Counted from the stretch's first letter, positions 1 to 8,732 are shown. The stretch: 64,000 nt of DNA from Microbacterium oleivorans (GCF_001644225.1 NZ_LSTV01000004.1:62001-126000); one strand, 5' to 3'. A program made the numbers and translations. Notes: a model not told the origin generated them from the letters alone.

Positions 1-1301
1 CACCACGGCGAGAACACGAACGCGTTGATCGACAGCGAGGCGATCAGCAGTGTGATGAACGCGACACGGACGAAGAAGTTCGTGAGCATCGAGAATTGCT
101 CGAACCAGCGCAGACGAAGGTTGGGGTGGAACGGCTGCCCCTTCGTGTCTCCTCGCTGACCGGGCCACATCAGCTCGATGGCGCCGTAGGTCCACTTCAC
201 CTGCTGCGCGTCGTACCCCTTGAGGGTCGTCATGCCACCGACATCCGCCCGGGCGAACGGGCTGATCTTCGTCAGGTACCCGGCCGACTTGATCTGCAGG
301 GAGAGCAGCGAGTCCTCGACCTCGGAGTCCTTGACCCACGGCGAGTTCTGGTGGTTCTCCTTCATGATGTCGCGGAGCGCGGTCGTCGAGAAGATCGAGA
401 ACTGCCCGCCGAGCACCGCCATGTTGCGGCCGCGCAGCAGGTTCTGCATGTTGAAGGCCGCGAACTGGGTGCGCTGACCGGCGATCAGCCACTTGGCGAT
501 GAAGCCCTTGATGGGGCGGTCGTCGATCGTGTAGATCGCCGAGATGCCGCCGATGCGCGAGTCCGACACGGCCTCGTTCTCGAGGTACTCGACCGCGCGG
601 CGGTCGGCGGTCGTGTCGCCGTCCACGCCGAGCAGGTAGTCGTACCCCTCGACGAGGGCGTAGCCGTAGTTGAGCGCGCCGACCTTCTTGTCGGGGTTCT
701 TGCCGATGTCGTGGACGAACACCTCGGTGAACTGCAGTCCGAGCTCGGTCTCGACCTCGTGCGGTCCCGAGAACTCCGACGCGATCTTCACCGTGTCATC
801 CGAGGTGTTGTTGACGACCACGTGGATGACGTCGGGCACGCGGCTCTGCTCGAGGAGCGACCGGATGACGTCGGCGATCGACTCCGCCTCGTTGTAGGCC
901 GGGATGATGCATCCGATCGTCGACCGGTGCACCGAGTGGTTCTCGAGCACCGAGGCGAAGTCATCGGCGAACTCGTCCACCGGGACGATCTCGCCGGGAC
1001 CGCCGGGCGACGCGGCATAACCGGCCGTTTCGGGGGCCGCCTGCCAGGAACCCTGCGGGGCGACGCCCTGCCATTGCGGAGCGGGCTGCTGCCACTGCGG
1101 CTGCGCCGACTGCGCCTGCTGCCACTGCGGCTGCTGCTGCGCCTGCTGCCATTGCGGCTGCTGCTGCGCCTGAGCCTGCCACGCGGGCTGCTGGCCCCAC
1201 TGCGGCTCCTGGCCCGGCCAGGCGCCGGCCGCCGGCTGCGCGCCCACCGGGGGCTGCGCGGGCTGCCAGCCCTGCGGGCCGGGGATGTACGGACTCGTCA
1301 C
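1..1301 (-). CDS. Family 2 glycosyltransferase, membrane-bound, with Gln/Pro/Trp repeat N-terminus (partial, C-terminus off window)
   Basis: Processive-type GT2 enzyme, expected to polymerise or transfer sugars from a nucleotide-sugar at the inner membrane face. The GTG start at 1301 follows a GAGG ribosome site; 433 codons are in the window and the gene runs off the left edge. Residues 1-100 are low complexity, with five PQW units in QQQPQWQQ-like repeats. The catalytic domain starts near residue 128 (IPAYNEAES). It has DGD at 227-229, an ED pair at 329-330 and QQVKW at 366-370, which matches the QxxRW signature of hyaluronan/cellulose/chitin synthase-like enzymes with Lys for Arg. A hydrophobic segment begins near residue 405. 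The gene lies 20 bp after a lipoprotein gene, probably in one operon with both lipoproteins. The sugar and polymer cannot be told from sequence. Confidence 0.85.
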   Translation of the reverse strand, partial: MTSPYIPGPQGWQPAQPPVGAQPAAGAWPGQEPQWGQQPAWQAQAQQQPQWQQAQQQPQWQQAQSAQPQWQQPAPQWQGVAPQGSWQAAPETAGYAASPGGPGEIVPVDEFADDFASVLENHSVHRSTIGCIIPAYNEAESIADVIRSLLEQSRVPDVIHVVVNNTSDDTVKIASEFSGPHEVETELGLQFTEVFVHDIGKNPDKKVGALNYGYALVEGYDYLLGVDGDTTADRRAVEYLENEAVSDSRIGGISAIYTIDDRPIKGFIAKWLIAGQRTQFAAFNMQNLLRGRNMAVLGGQFSIFSTTALRDIMKENHQNSPWVKDSEVEDSLLSLQIKSAGYLTKISPFARADVGGMTTLKGYDAQQVKWTYGAIELMWPGQRGDTKGQPFHPNLRLRWFEQFSMLTNFFVRVAFITLLIASLSINAFVFSPW

Positions 1302-1321
1302 GTCGGTTCCTCGAACTGGAT

Positions 1322-2155
1322 TCACGGAGTGGTGGGACCGCCGGACCCGGGGGTGGTGGTCCACCCGTCGGTGCCGGTGGTTCCCTGGGAGTCGTCGTTC
1401 GACGTGCCGTCGGTTGCGCCCCCCGTGGACCCGTCGGTCTCTGTCTCACGAGGATAGATCGCAATCGGGATGACGGGGTAGACCGTCTGCTGCACGAACG
1501 ATTTGTCGTCGTCGGCCGTCCCCTCGACCCAGACGTCGAGCGCGAACTGCAGCGTGATCCCGTAGGTGTCCGGCGGCAGCTGGTTGATCGTCGTCTCGGG
1601 GACGAGCAGACCGCCCTGGTAGCTGTTGATCAGCAGGCCCTTGCTCGAGCGGATCGTGTCGGTGGGCACGAGCGTGCGGGGGTCGGCGCTGAACTGGAAC
1701 GGCGAGCTCACCTGGTTCGAGGACTGCGCCGTCTGCGACGAGATCGACACGTTCGAGAGGAACACGCGACGCTTCTGCTTGAGCACCGCCTTCTCGTCGA
1801 CGCGGGTGTCCTTGACGTTGACCGCGAAGCCGAAGGTCTTCGCGTTGTCGGGGTACCACTCGCGGGTGCGCTTGGAGTCGACGGCCCAGAAGTCGAGGAT
1901 GATGTCGAGACCGTCGGCGATCTCGTACGTCATCTGCACCGAGCCGTCGTAGGTGAACTGCGAGTCGAACGGCATCTCCACCGTCCCGGTCGCGGGCGTC
2001 GCGTTCGGAGCGGGGGTGGCGGCGACGTTCTCGCTCGTCCCCGAGATGGAGTTGAAGGCTTCGACGACCTGAGCGCACCCCGAGAGCGACAGCGCAGCCG
2101 CGGCGGCCAGGGCGACGACGCCGAGCCGGCGACGGGCGGTGGGACGGATGGACAT
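1322..2155 (-). CDS. Putative lipoprotein of unknown function, likely partner of the adjacent glycosyltransferase
   Basis: 277-residue exported lipoprotein. The ATG at 2155 is chosen because GAGGT lies 8 bases upstream and the product then starts with a classic signal: Arg-rich start, hydrophobic core and lipobox LSGC with the lipidated Cys at residue 27. A longer frame upstream lacks these. After a Thr/Pro/Ala-rich spacer comes a beta-rich domain ending in YGITLQFALDVWVEG, then a Gly/Thr/Ser-rich tail. The next lipoprotein has the same late motif (YVTLQFTYDFLVQT), so the two look like distant paralogues. I do not recognise the family. Position between that gene and the glycosyltransferase suggests a role in envelope polysaccharide export or anchoring, by inference only. 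Confidence 0.75.
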   Translation of the reverse strand: MSIRPTARRRLGVVALAAAAALSLSGCAQVVEAFNSISGTSENVAATPAPNATPATGTVEMPFDSQFTYDGSVQMTYEIADGLDIILDFWAVDSKRTREWYPDNAKTFGFAVNVKDTRVDEKAVLKQKRRVFLSNVSISSQTAQSSNQVSSPFQFSADPRTLVPTDTIRSSKGLLINSYQGGLLVPETTINQLPPDTYGITLQFALDVWVEGTADDDKSFVQQTVYPVIPIAIYPRETETDGSTGGATDGTSNDDSQGTTGTDGWTTTPGSGGPTTP

Positions 2156-2316
2156 GCGCGAACCTCGTTCGGTGTGAAGGATGGAGGGCACCGGCGGCGG
2201 GGTTCGGGTCGCCGCCGCCAGTGCCACGTCTTCACCGTAGGGTCGGAAACCCTCGCTCACCGGTGACTTCGCGAAGCCTCGCGCTGGTCTTTACCGGACC
2301 TTGAGGTTCTTGAGGT

Positions 2317-2943
2317 TCAGCCGGATGCCGCCTGCTGCGCGATGGCGACGGTCACCGTGTCGGTCGCGGTCTGCTTCGCGTACTCGTCGGCCTTGGGCTT
2401 GGTCTGCACGAGGAAGTCGTAGGTGAACTGCAGAGTCACGTACGTCGCGCCCTCGGGAACCTGCCCGACGTTGAAGGTCTGCGAGTAGCTGTAGGGCTTC
2501 AGGACGAGGTAGCCGTTCTTCACGCTCGCCTCGTCGATCTGCGGGTCGAGCGCGGGGAAGGTCTCTTCGGCGTTGGCCGGCACGGCGAGCATGGTCGCCT
2601 TCTGCAGGTACACCTTCTGCCCGTCGTTGGGCGTGATGGTCGTCACGAGCGACAGGCTGACGGGCTTGACGGCGTTCGCCGTCCACCGGTCCATCCGCAG
2701 GTCGGACCAGTAGTTGACGGCGACGCTCACGGCGCCCGCCTTCAGGTCCCGCTGCGTGGACCCGCTCGAGAGGTCGTTCTCGACGGGCGGCGCGACCACG
2801 ACCGGCGGACTCGACACTGCGGCGGAGGCCGTCGGGGTCGGGCTCTGCAGGGCCCACGGGGACGGGCCGCATCCCGACAGCAGGGCAGCGCCGCCGACGA
2901 TCGCCGCAGCGGCGGCCAGACGCATGGTTCTCATCCGCATCAT
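2317..2943 (-). CDS. Putative lipoprotein, distant paralogue of the next gene
   Basis: 208-residue lipoprotein. Start ATG at 2943 follows a GGAGGGG ribosome site; an in-frame ATG directly after it is an alternative. The signal peptide ends in lipobox LSGC with Cys at residue 25. A Pro/Ser/Thr/Val spacer precedes a beta-rich domain of about 140 residues ending in YVTLQFTYDFLVQT, matching the end of the domain in the neighbour at 1322-2155. It is first in the apparent operon with that gene and the glycosyltransferase. A TAGACT -10-like hexamer lies at 2966-2971 on the minus strand with no good -35. Function unknown. Confidence 0.72.
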   Translation of the reverse strand: MMRMRTMRLAAAAAIVGGAALLSGCGPSPWALQSPTPTASAAVSSPPVVVAPPVENDLSSGSTQRDLKAGAVSVAVNYWSDLRMDRWTANAVKPVSLSLVTTITPNDGQKVYLQKATMLAVPANAEETFPALDPQIDEASVKNGYLVLKPYSYSQTFNVGQVPEGATYVTLQFTYDFLVQTKPKADEYAKQTATDTVTVAIAQQAASG

Positions 2944-3049
2944 GACCCCTCCCTGCGGTGCCGTCAGTCTACAAGTGCGGATGCCGCGGCCCGCCCGACG
3001 CGCATGTGTCGGAGTGCGACAGTGTTTACCTGTTCGAAACCCGCGTTAG

Positions 3050-3078
3050 TTGCCATTCCTGAGCAATTCCTGAATACT
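3050..3078 (+). promoter_or_regulatory. Candidate promoter of the small surface protein gene, with 11-bp-spaced direct repeat
   Basis: TTGCCA (3050-3055), a 17-base spacer and AATACT (3073-3078) fit a sigma70-type promoter. The octamer ATTCCTGA occurs twice in the spacer region (3055-3062 and 3066-3073), exactly one helical turn apart, which could be a regulator site. Start codon lies about 85 bases downstream. Confidence 0.4.
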
Positions 3079-3162
3079 GGCAGAGTCCAACCAACGGGGG
3101 GCGGTCGGTTGGATCTTCTTTTGCCGCTGCGCCCCGAACTCACGACGACCGAAAGAAGCACC

Positions 3163-3726
3163 ATGAAGCACAAGATCAGCAAGGCTGCGGCGGCTCTCGC
3201 CGTCGCCATCGCGGCGGTCTTCGCGGCTCCGGCCGTCGCGAGCGCCTACACTCCGACCCCCGCCGGCCCCGAGACCATCACGGTCACCCCCGGCGGCACG
3301 GCTCCCGTTCAGTTCACCGGCTTCGAGCCGGGCGAGCAGGTCACCTTCACCCTGACGGGTGAGGGCATCGGCGCCGACAACCTCGCCTTCGTGTCCTTTG
3401 CTGTGACCTCCACGTCTGTCACGAAGGACGCGAGCGAAGACGGCGCGGCCACGGCCACCGTCACCCTCCCCGACAACGCGACCGGTACCTACACCCTGGC
3501 CGCAGTTGGCGCTGAGAGCGGCGCCGCCGAGACCGTGACGATCGCGCTCGCGGCTGCATCCGGCGGCTCGGACAGCGACGGCGGCAGCGCCGGCGGACCC
3601 GCCCTCGGTGACACCGGTTTCGACGGTGACGCGCTCCTCGGCCTCTGGGTCGGCGGCGGCATCCTCGTCCTCGCCGGTGCGAGCATCGCGGTCGCGACCT
3701 CGGTCCGCCGCACGCGTCGGGCATAA
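3163..3726 (+). CDS. Small secreted protein with LGDTG sortase-like C-terminal anchor
   Basis: 187 residues. I take the ATG at 3163 because it gives a typical signal peptide: Lys-rich start, Ala-rich core and an ASA cleavage site before YTPTPAGPE. A longer upstream frame gives no signal peptide. The mature part is a Thr/Val/Gly-rich beta domain of about 100 residues (ETITVTPGGTAPVQFTGFEPGEQVTFTLTG is split by short loops), then a Gly/Ser/Asp linker. The end has LGDTGF, a hydrophobic stretch of about 22 residues and RRTRRA, the layout of a sortase substrate. LGDTG departs from LPxTG and resembles the relaxed motifs of actinobacterial class E/F substrates. It stands alone between convergent genes and ends before a strong hairpin. 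Binding target unknown. Confidence 0.75.
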   Translation: MKHKISKAAAALAVAIAAVFAAPAVASAYTPTPAGPETITVTPGGTAPVQFTGFEPGEQVTFTLTGEGIGADNLAFVSFAVTSTSVTKDASEDGAATATVTLPDNATGTYTLAAVGAESGAAETVTIALAAASGGSDSDGGSAGGPALGDTGFDGDALLGLWVGGGILVLAGASIAVATSVRRTRRA

Positions 3727-3749
3727 GGCACTCGCGAACCATCGCAAAT

Positions 3750-3785
3750 GGGAGAACCCCCGGGCCACGGTCCGGGGGTTCTCCC
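3750..3785. terminator. Hairpin terminator between convergent genes
   Basis: A 14-bp perfect stem (GGGAGAACCCCCGG pairing with its complement) with an 8-base loop, followed on the plus strand by GTTTCTC. It lies between the stop of the surface protein and the stop of truA and could serve both. Confidence 0.8.
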
Positions 3786-3805
3786 GTTTCTCGCGTCATC
3801 GGGGC

Positions 3806-4648
3806 TCAGTCGTCGACGGCGCCCAGTTCCCGTCGGGCCCGGGTCTGCTCCGCGCGCGCGGCCAGCAGATCATCCGCTGGGTAGCCGACTTCGGTGAGCG
3901 TCAGCCCGCGGGCGGCGAGCACCTTCACCTCGTTCGTGCGGACCAGCTCGTCGCGGATCTCGGCGACACGGTCCACTCCGATGCGCCCCTCCCCGACCGC
4001 GACGCAGGCGCCCACGAGCGCGCGCACCATGCTGTGGCAGAACGCATCCGCCTTCACCGAGGCGACGAGGACGCCGGACTCCTCACGGCGCCAGCCGTAC
4101 TCGAGCAGCGTCCGGATCGTGGTCGCCTCCTCGCGCGGTTTGCAGTAGGCGGCGAAGTCGTGCAGTCCGCGCAGGCTGCGGGCGGCGGCATCCATCGACG
4201 CCACATCGAGATGCGCCGCGACCCAGGTCGTGCGTCCGCGCTCGAGCGGGTCGTAGCCGGTCGTCCGGTCCGCGACGCGGTAGGCGTACCGCCGCCACAC
4301 GGCGGAGAAACGCGCGTCGAAGCCCTCGGGCGCCACGCTCACGCGGTGCACGGCCACATCCGGGTACGGACCGAGCACACCGTTGATGCGCGCCGCGAGC
4401 GCCTCGGGCTCCGGTCGCCGTCCCGACAGCAGCCGGCGCTCCTGCCCGTCGGTCAGGTCGAGGTGAGCCACCTGCGCCGAAGCGTGCACCCCGGCATCCG
4501 TCCGACCCGCGACCACGAGCCGCGGGTCTCCGCCGAGGATGCGGGCGATCGCCGCCTCGAGCGTCCCCTGCACGGTCCGCAGGCCCGGCTGCCGCGCCCA
4601 GCCTCGGAAGTCGGTGCCGTCGTAGGCGAGATCGATCCGCAGGCGCAC
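3806..4648 (-). CDS. truA: tRNA pseudouridine synthase A
   Basis: Converts uridines 38-40 in the tRNA anticodon arm to pseudouridine in the cytoplasm. The 280-residue product starts MRLRIDLAYDGTDFRGW and has the catalytic Asp at residue 51 in the signature GRTDAGVHA, with full family length. truA often follows rplQ in bacteria; here it lies about 4 kb downstream of rplQ, separated by an acyltransferase and stress/sugar kinase genes, so the usual cluster has been split. The gene starts 22 bp past the stop of the PfkB kinase, suggesting co-transcription. Confidence 0.95.
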   Translation of the reverse strand: MRLRIDLAYDGTDFRGWARQPGLRTVQGTLEAAIARILGGDPRLVVAGRTDAGVHASAQVAHLDLTDGQERRLLSGRRPEPEALAARINGVLGPYPDVAVHRVSVAPEGFDARFSAVWRRYAYRVADRTTGYDPLERGRTTWVAAHLDVASMDAAARSLRGLHDFAAYCKPREEATTIRTLLEYGWRREESGVLVASVKADAFCHSMVRALVGACVAVGEGRIGVDRVAEIRDELVRTNEVKVLAARGLTLTEVGYPADDLLAARAEQTRARRELGAVDD

Positions 4649-4670
4649 GGTGTCAGCCTATCCGCGCCGG

Positions 4671-5576
4671 TCAGACTGCCGCGTCGACCTCCGCGCGCGT
4701 GGGCGGGTTGGCGCCGGGCCGCGACACGGTGATCCCTGCCGTCACGACGGCGCGGCGGAGCGCGCGCGGCAAAGCGTCAGCGTCGCCCGCGAGCAGTCCG
4801 GGGTCGTCGACGAGGCTCGTGATGAGGCTCGCCATGAACGCGTCGCCCGCGCCGATCGTGTCGGCGACGTCGACGACGAGCGGCGCGACCTCGACGAGAC
4901 CCGACGGCCCGAGCGCGAGGGCGCCCTCGCCGCCGCGCGTCATCACGACGATCTGCGACCCCCGGGCGGCGATGGTCTCGAGCACGCGCGCGGCGGGCAC
5001 ACCCGGGTAGAGCGCCTCGGCATCCTCATCGCTCAGCTTCACCAGCGTCGCCGCCGCGAATGCCCGCTCGGCGACCGGCCGCGGGTCGGGTCCGACGAGC
5101 GCCGGCCGCACGTTCGGGTCGACCGTCACGACACGGCCCGCCTGCCGGGCGCGTTCGAGGGTCGCGAGCGCGACCTCTCCCCCGGGCTGCAGGAACAGCG
5201 CGATCGATCCGGAGTGGACGACGGATGCCGCCGCTGCCGCGTCCGCCGCCGCGTCGGCCTCGAGCGCCCACACGATGTCGAAGTCGTACTCGGCCGAGCC
5301 GTCGGCGCGCAGCCGGGCACGGGCGGTGGAGGTCGCGGCATCCGTCCAGGACGCCTCGTGGACGACCGCACCCGACGCGGTCACCTGATCGGCGATCCGC
5401 CGGCCGCGGTCGTCGCGGCCGAGGCGCGTCAGCAGGGTCGCCGGCACGTCCTGCCGCGCGATGCCGACGGCCACGTTCGCGGGACTGCCGCCGACGAACT
5501 CGGCGTCACCGCCGTCCCGCTCCACGATGTCGATGAGCGCTTCGCCGAGGACGAGGACGGCGTGCCGAGAGGTCAT
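4671..5576 (-). CDS. PfkB-family carbohydrate kinase (fructokinase-like)
   Basis: 301-residue ribokinase/PfkB-type sugar kinase, expected to use ATP to phosphorylate a sugar in the cytoplasm. Visible family features: N-terminal GEALIDIV, FVGGSPANVAVGIARQD substrate motif near residue 27, and the C-terminal signature DTIGAGDAFMASL with the catalytic Asp of GAGD. The pattern is closest to bacterial fructokinases, but sugar specificity cannot be fixed by reading. It lies between a universal stress protein and truA on the same strand. No sugar operon surrounds it. Confidence 0.85.
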   Translation of the reverse strand: MTSRHAVLVLGEALIDIVERDGGDAEFVGGSPANVAVGIARQDVPATLLTRLGRDDRGRRIADQVTASGAVVHEASWTDAATSTARARLRADGSAEYDFDIVWALEADAAADAAAAASVVHSGSIALFLQPGGEVALATLERARQAGRVVTVDPNVRPALVGPDPRPVAERAFAAATLVKLSDEDAEALYPGVPAARVLETIAARGSQIVVMTRGGEGALALGPSGLVEVAPLVVDVADTIGAGDAFMASLITSLVDDPGLLAGDADALPRALRRAVVTAGITVSRPGANPPTRAEVDAAV

Positions 5577-5618
5577 GCCCTCACTTTCGCACGTCGCCCG
5601 CGGGCGCGCACGTCGATG

Positions 5619-6461
5619 TCAGCGGACGACGGCGGTGATGGTCGGCAGGTGCGAGAGGAGCTCCTGACTGATCGACCCGAGCAGGAAGCGGGCGAGCGCA
5701 CCCCGGCCGTGGGTGCCGACGACGACCATGCGGGCGTCGGCGGCGATCCCGGCCAGCACCTGCGACGGATGACCGCGCTCGACGCGGCGGACGATGCGCA
5801 GGTCGGGGTAGCGCGACGACAGGCCGGCGACGGACAGCGCCAGCACCTCCTCGGCCGTGGACTGCATGTTCGCGAGGTAGAGGTCGGGGTAGACCTCCAT
5901 CGCGTTCCGCGGCGTGTGCACCGGCGTCCAGACGTTCACCGCGATGAGCGGCTCGCCGAGCCGGTCCGCCTCGGCGGCGGCGAACTCGATCGCGTGCTCG
6001 GACACCTCGGACCCGTCGATGCCGACGACGATCCCCATCCCCTCCCCGAGATCGCGGTCGGGGACGACCACGACGGGGCACTTCGCGCCCGCCGCGATCC
6101 GGATGCCGTGCACCCCGCGTGCCGGGCCGGTCCCCGGTCCCCGGTAGTCGCTGCCGATGACGAGGAGCGCGGCGTCCGCGGCGGCTTCGATCAGCTTGGT
6201 GACGGGGTTGCCGGATTCGACGCGGGTCGTGACCGGGACCCCGGCATCCGCCACCCGCGCCGCCTCGCCGTCGAGCAGACGCTGCGTCGCGGTCTGCGCC
6301 GCACCGAGCACCTCGGCCTCGCCGACGGCCCCGACCGCGCCGCCGACGACCGAGACCAGCTCGACCGCCTGCCGGCGCTGGGCGGCACGGGTCACGGCCC
6401 AGTCCACGGCACGGCGCGACACCGGGGCACCCGTGACTCCGATAATGATCTTTCCGGCCAT
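5619..6461 (-). CDS. Universal stress protein with two tandem USP domains
   Basis: 280 residues formed of two UspA-like domains, as in many actinobacterial stress proteins. The first runs from KIIIGVTGAPVSRRAVDW to the nucleotide motif VIGSDYRGPGTGPARGVHGIRIA (shown here in part as GSDYRG); the second from MGIVVGIDGSEVSEHA to VVGTHGRGALARFLLGS. Both keep the G-x2-G-x9-G(S/T) ATP-binding pattern or a near form of it. ATP binding and a role in dormancy or redox stress are family knowledge. Start ATG at 6461 follows an AAGGGACGTGC ribosome site. It is divergent from the acyltransferase gene. Confidence 0.88.
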   Translation of the reverse strand: MAGKIIIGVTGAPVSRRAVDWAVTRAAQRRQAVELVSVVGGAVGAVGEAEVLGAAQTATQRLLDGEAARVADAGVPVTTRVESGNPVTKLIEAAADAALLVIGSDYRGPGTGPARGVHGIRIAAGAKCPVVVVPDRDLGEGMGIVVGIDGSEVSEHAIEFAAAEADRLGEPLIAVNVWTPVHTPRNAMEVYPDLYLANMQSTAEEVLALSVAGLSSRYPDLRIVRRVERGHPSQVLAGIAADARMVVVGTHGRGALARFLLGSISQELLSHLPTITAVVR

Positions 6462-6654
6462 GCTGCACGTCCCTTCTGGGGGCGACGCGCCTGCCGGATC
6501 GCGGTGACGTCTGCGGGCGCTCGTCCGTGTCTCGGTGATGCCAACCTATCCCGGCCACGGGCGAGGCGGGAAGGGGCGGGCCCGTTCAGGATGCCGACCT
6601 AGACTGGATGCCGCGAATCGCCCGCTCGCCTCGAGACCCCTCCCCCGCTTCGAC

Positions 6655-8598
6655 ATGACTCGACCTTCTTCCGCGCGCCTGCCAGGCCTCGACGGACTCC
6701 GCGCCGTCGCGGTCCTGCTGGTCGTCGTGTACCACCTGTTCCCGGCGCTGCCCGCCGGGTTCCTCGGTGTCGACGTCTTCTTCGTGATCTCCGGGTTCCT
6801 CATCACGACCCTGCTCCTCCGCGAGCGCGACGAGCACGGTCGGATCGGCCTGCTGGACTTCTGGCGGCGGCGGGCTCGCCGCCTGCTGCCCGCGATCGGG
6901 GTCGTCGTCCTCGTGACCGCGTCGCTCGCCTGGATGGTGGGCGGCGACATCCTCGTGGGTCTCGGCGGTCAGCTGCTCGGTGCGACGACGTTCTCGTACA
7001 ACTGGGTGGCCGTCGCGAACGGGTCGTCCTATTTCGGCGGCGGTCTCGACTCCTCCGCGCCCGAACTGCTGCGGAACCTCTGGTCCCTCGCCGTCGAGGA
7101 GCAGTTCTACCTGCTCTGGCCGCTGCTACTGCCGCTCGTCCTGAGGCTGCGACGAGGCCGCGTGCCCGTCGCCGTCGGGTTGGCGGCGGCATCCGTCCTG
7201 GCCGCGGTGCTCCTCGCCGGCAGCGGCGCGACCCGCGTGTACTTCGGCACGGACACGCACGCCTTCGGTCTGCTGCTCGGCGTCGCCCTCGCCTTCTTGC
7301 GCCCGGCGGAGCGCCGCGGCGGCGTGCCTGCCGTGGTCGGCGGCGCGGCGATCGCCGGGGTCATCGGGCTCGCGTTCGTGACGCCGGGCGACGGGATCGA
7401 GACCTTCCCCGGGCTTCTCGTCGCGGCATCCGTCCTGACCGTCGTGGCGATCGCGTCAGCCGTGCGCGCGGGTTCGCGCCTCGGACAGGCGCTGGACGTC
7501 GCGCCGCTGCGCTGGATCGGCGAGCGGTCCTTCGGGATCTACCTCTGGCACTGGCCTCTCGTCGTCATCCTGACGGTCGCGACCACGCGCTCCTCCCCCG
7601 ACGTCGCCGTCCCGGTCGAGGTCGCGCTCCTCACCCTGGCGCTCACGCTGGTCGCCGCCGAGGTGTCGTTCCGCTTCATCGAGCAGCCGGTACGCCGGCT
7701 CGGGTTCCGCGCGTCGCTTCGGTCCGCCGGGCGCGCGTTCCGCGGCGGCCCCGTGCGACGCCTCACCGCCACGGCCGCGATGGCCGCAGGGCTCCTCGTC
7801 GTCGCCGGCACGACCGCGGCGGTCGCCGACGCGCCGACGATGGCCTCGAGCGAAGCGGCCGTCCGCGACGGACGCGCGGCCCTCGACGCGGCATCCTCCC
7901 GCTCGCATCACGCGACGCTGCCCGGCGCCGCCCTCCGCAGCGACGACGCCGTGCTGCGTCCGGAGTGCCCGTCCGCGCACCTCAGCGACGACGAGGGACT
8001 CTGCACCCCGCCGGACGGCCGCCCCGCACCGCCCGCCTCCGTCCGTGTCGCCGGAGCGCGCGTGACCCTCGTCGGCGACTCCGTGATGCTCGCGTCCGCC
8101 GGCGGCCTCCTCGACCGGATGCCGGGCGCCCAAGTCGACGCGAAGGTGTCCCGCTCGATGGGGGCCGGCGTCGCGATCGTCGACCGTCTCGCCGCGCGCG
8201 GACAGCTGCGCGACTACGTCGTCGTGGGTCTCGGCACGAACGGACCGGTGGACCCCGACGACCTCGCGCGCCTGAAGAAGGATGTCGGCCCTCACCGCAC
8301 GCTCGTGCTCGTGACCGCCCACGCGCCCCGCGACTGGATCCCGGGCGTCAACGAGGAGCTCGAGGCCTTCGCGCAGCACACCCCTGGGGTCGCGATCGCA
8401 GACTGGTCGGCGGCGATCAGCGGTCACGAAGACCTGCTGGCGGGCGACGGCATCCACCCCGGCGCCCGTGGCGGACAGCGCTACGCCGACGCCGTGGCCG
8501 ACGCGATCGACGGTGTCGAGAACAGCCGCGCGCAGCTGCGCTACCGCGTCGAGCTCGCCCAGTGGGCCGTCGCCCAGACCTTCGACGCCGCGCGCTGA
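6655..8598 (+). CDS. Membrane acyltransferase 3 with C-terminal SGNH domain (OafA/YrhL type)
   Basis: 647 residues. Residues 1-370 are an acyltransferase-3 domain with about ten membrane segments, beginning PGLDGLRAVAVLLVVVYH and including the R-x10-H type motif of the family. A periplasmic C-terminal part has SGNH hydrolase blocks: GDSVMLAS (block I Ser), GTNGP (block III) and DGIHPGARGG (Asp/His block V). Such proteins O-acetylate peptidoglycan or surface polysaccharide with the SGNH domain as final transferase. The ATG at 6655 is the first good start but lacks a clear Shine-Dalgarno; TAGACT at 6600-6605 could be its -10. Neighbours give no hint of the acceptor. Confidence 0.88.
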   Translation: MTRPSSARLPGLDGLRAVAVLLVVVYHLFPALPAGFLGVDVFFVISGFLITTLLLRERDEHGRIGLLDFWRRRARRLLPAIGVVVLVTASLAWMVGGDILVGLGGQLLGATTFSYNWVAVANGSSYFGGGLDSSAPELLRNLWSLAVEEQFYLLWPLLLPLVLRLRRGRVPVAVGLAAASVLAAVLLAGSGATRVYFGTDTHAFGLLLGVALAFLRPAERRGGVPAVVGGAAIAGVIGLAFVTPGDGIETFPGLLVAASVLTVVAIASAVRAGSRLGQALDVAPLRWIGERSFGIYLWHWPLVVILTVATTRSSPDVAVPVEVALLTLALTLVAAEVSFRFIEQPVRRLGFRASLRSAGRAFRGGPVRRLTATAAMAAGLLVVAGTTAAVADAPTMASSEAAVRDGRAALDAASSRSHHATLPGAALRSDDAVLRPECPSAHLSDDEGLCTPPDGRPAPPASVRVAGARVTLVGDSVMLASAGGLLDRMPGAQVDAKVSRSMGAGVAIVDRLAARGQLRDYVVVGLGTNGPVDPDDLARLKKDVGPHRTLVLVTAHAPRDWIPGVNEELEAFAQHTPGVAIADWSAAISGHEDLLAGDGIHPGARGGQRYADAVADAIDGVENSRAQLRYRVELAQWAVAQTFDAAR

Positions 8599-8653
8599 CC
8601 CTCTCAGGACCGCTCCCCGCCACCGCGCCCGCCGAGCGACGCCCCCTCCGCAT

Positions 8654-8732
8654 CCACATCATGTGCTCCGGACGAGGGCACACGTTCTGGACCGTGCACA
8701 GCGTGTGATGTCGTTGCGAGCACATGATGTGG
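8654..8732. repeat. 79-nt imperfect dyad with 15-bp perfect arms
   Basis: CCACATCATGTGCTC at 8654-8668 pairs perfectly with its complement at 8718-8732. On the same axis (8693) CACACG at 8679-8684 pairs with 8702-8707, and ACGA at 8672-8675 with 8711-8714, so the whole unit can fold as one long interrupted hairpin. It follows the acyltransferase stop by 55 bases, and lies before the rplQ terminator. It has no T-run, so it is not a classic terminator; a REP-like or miniature mobile element, or an mRNA 3' stabiliser, is possible. Confidence 0.7.
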
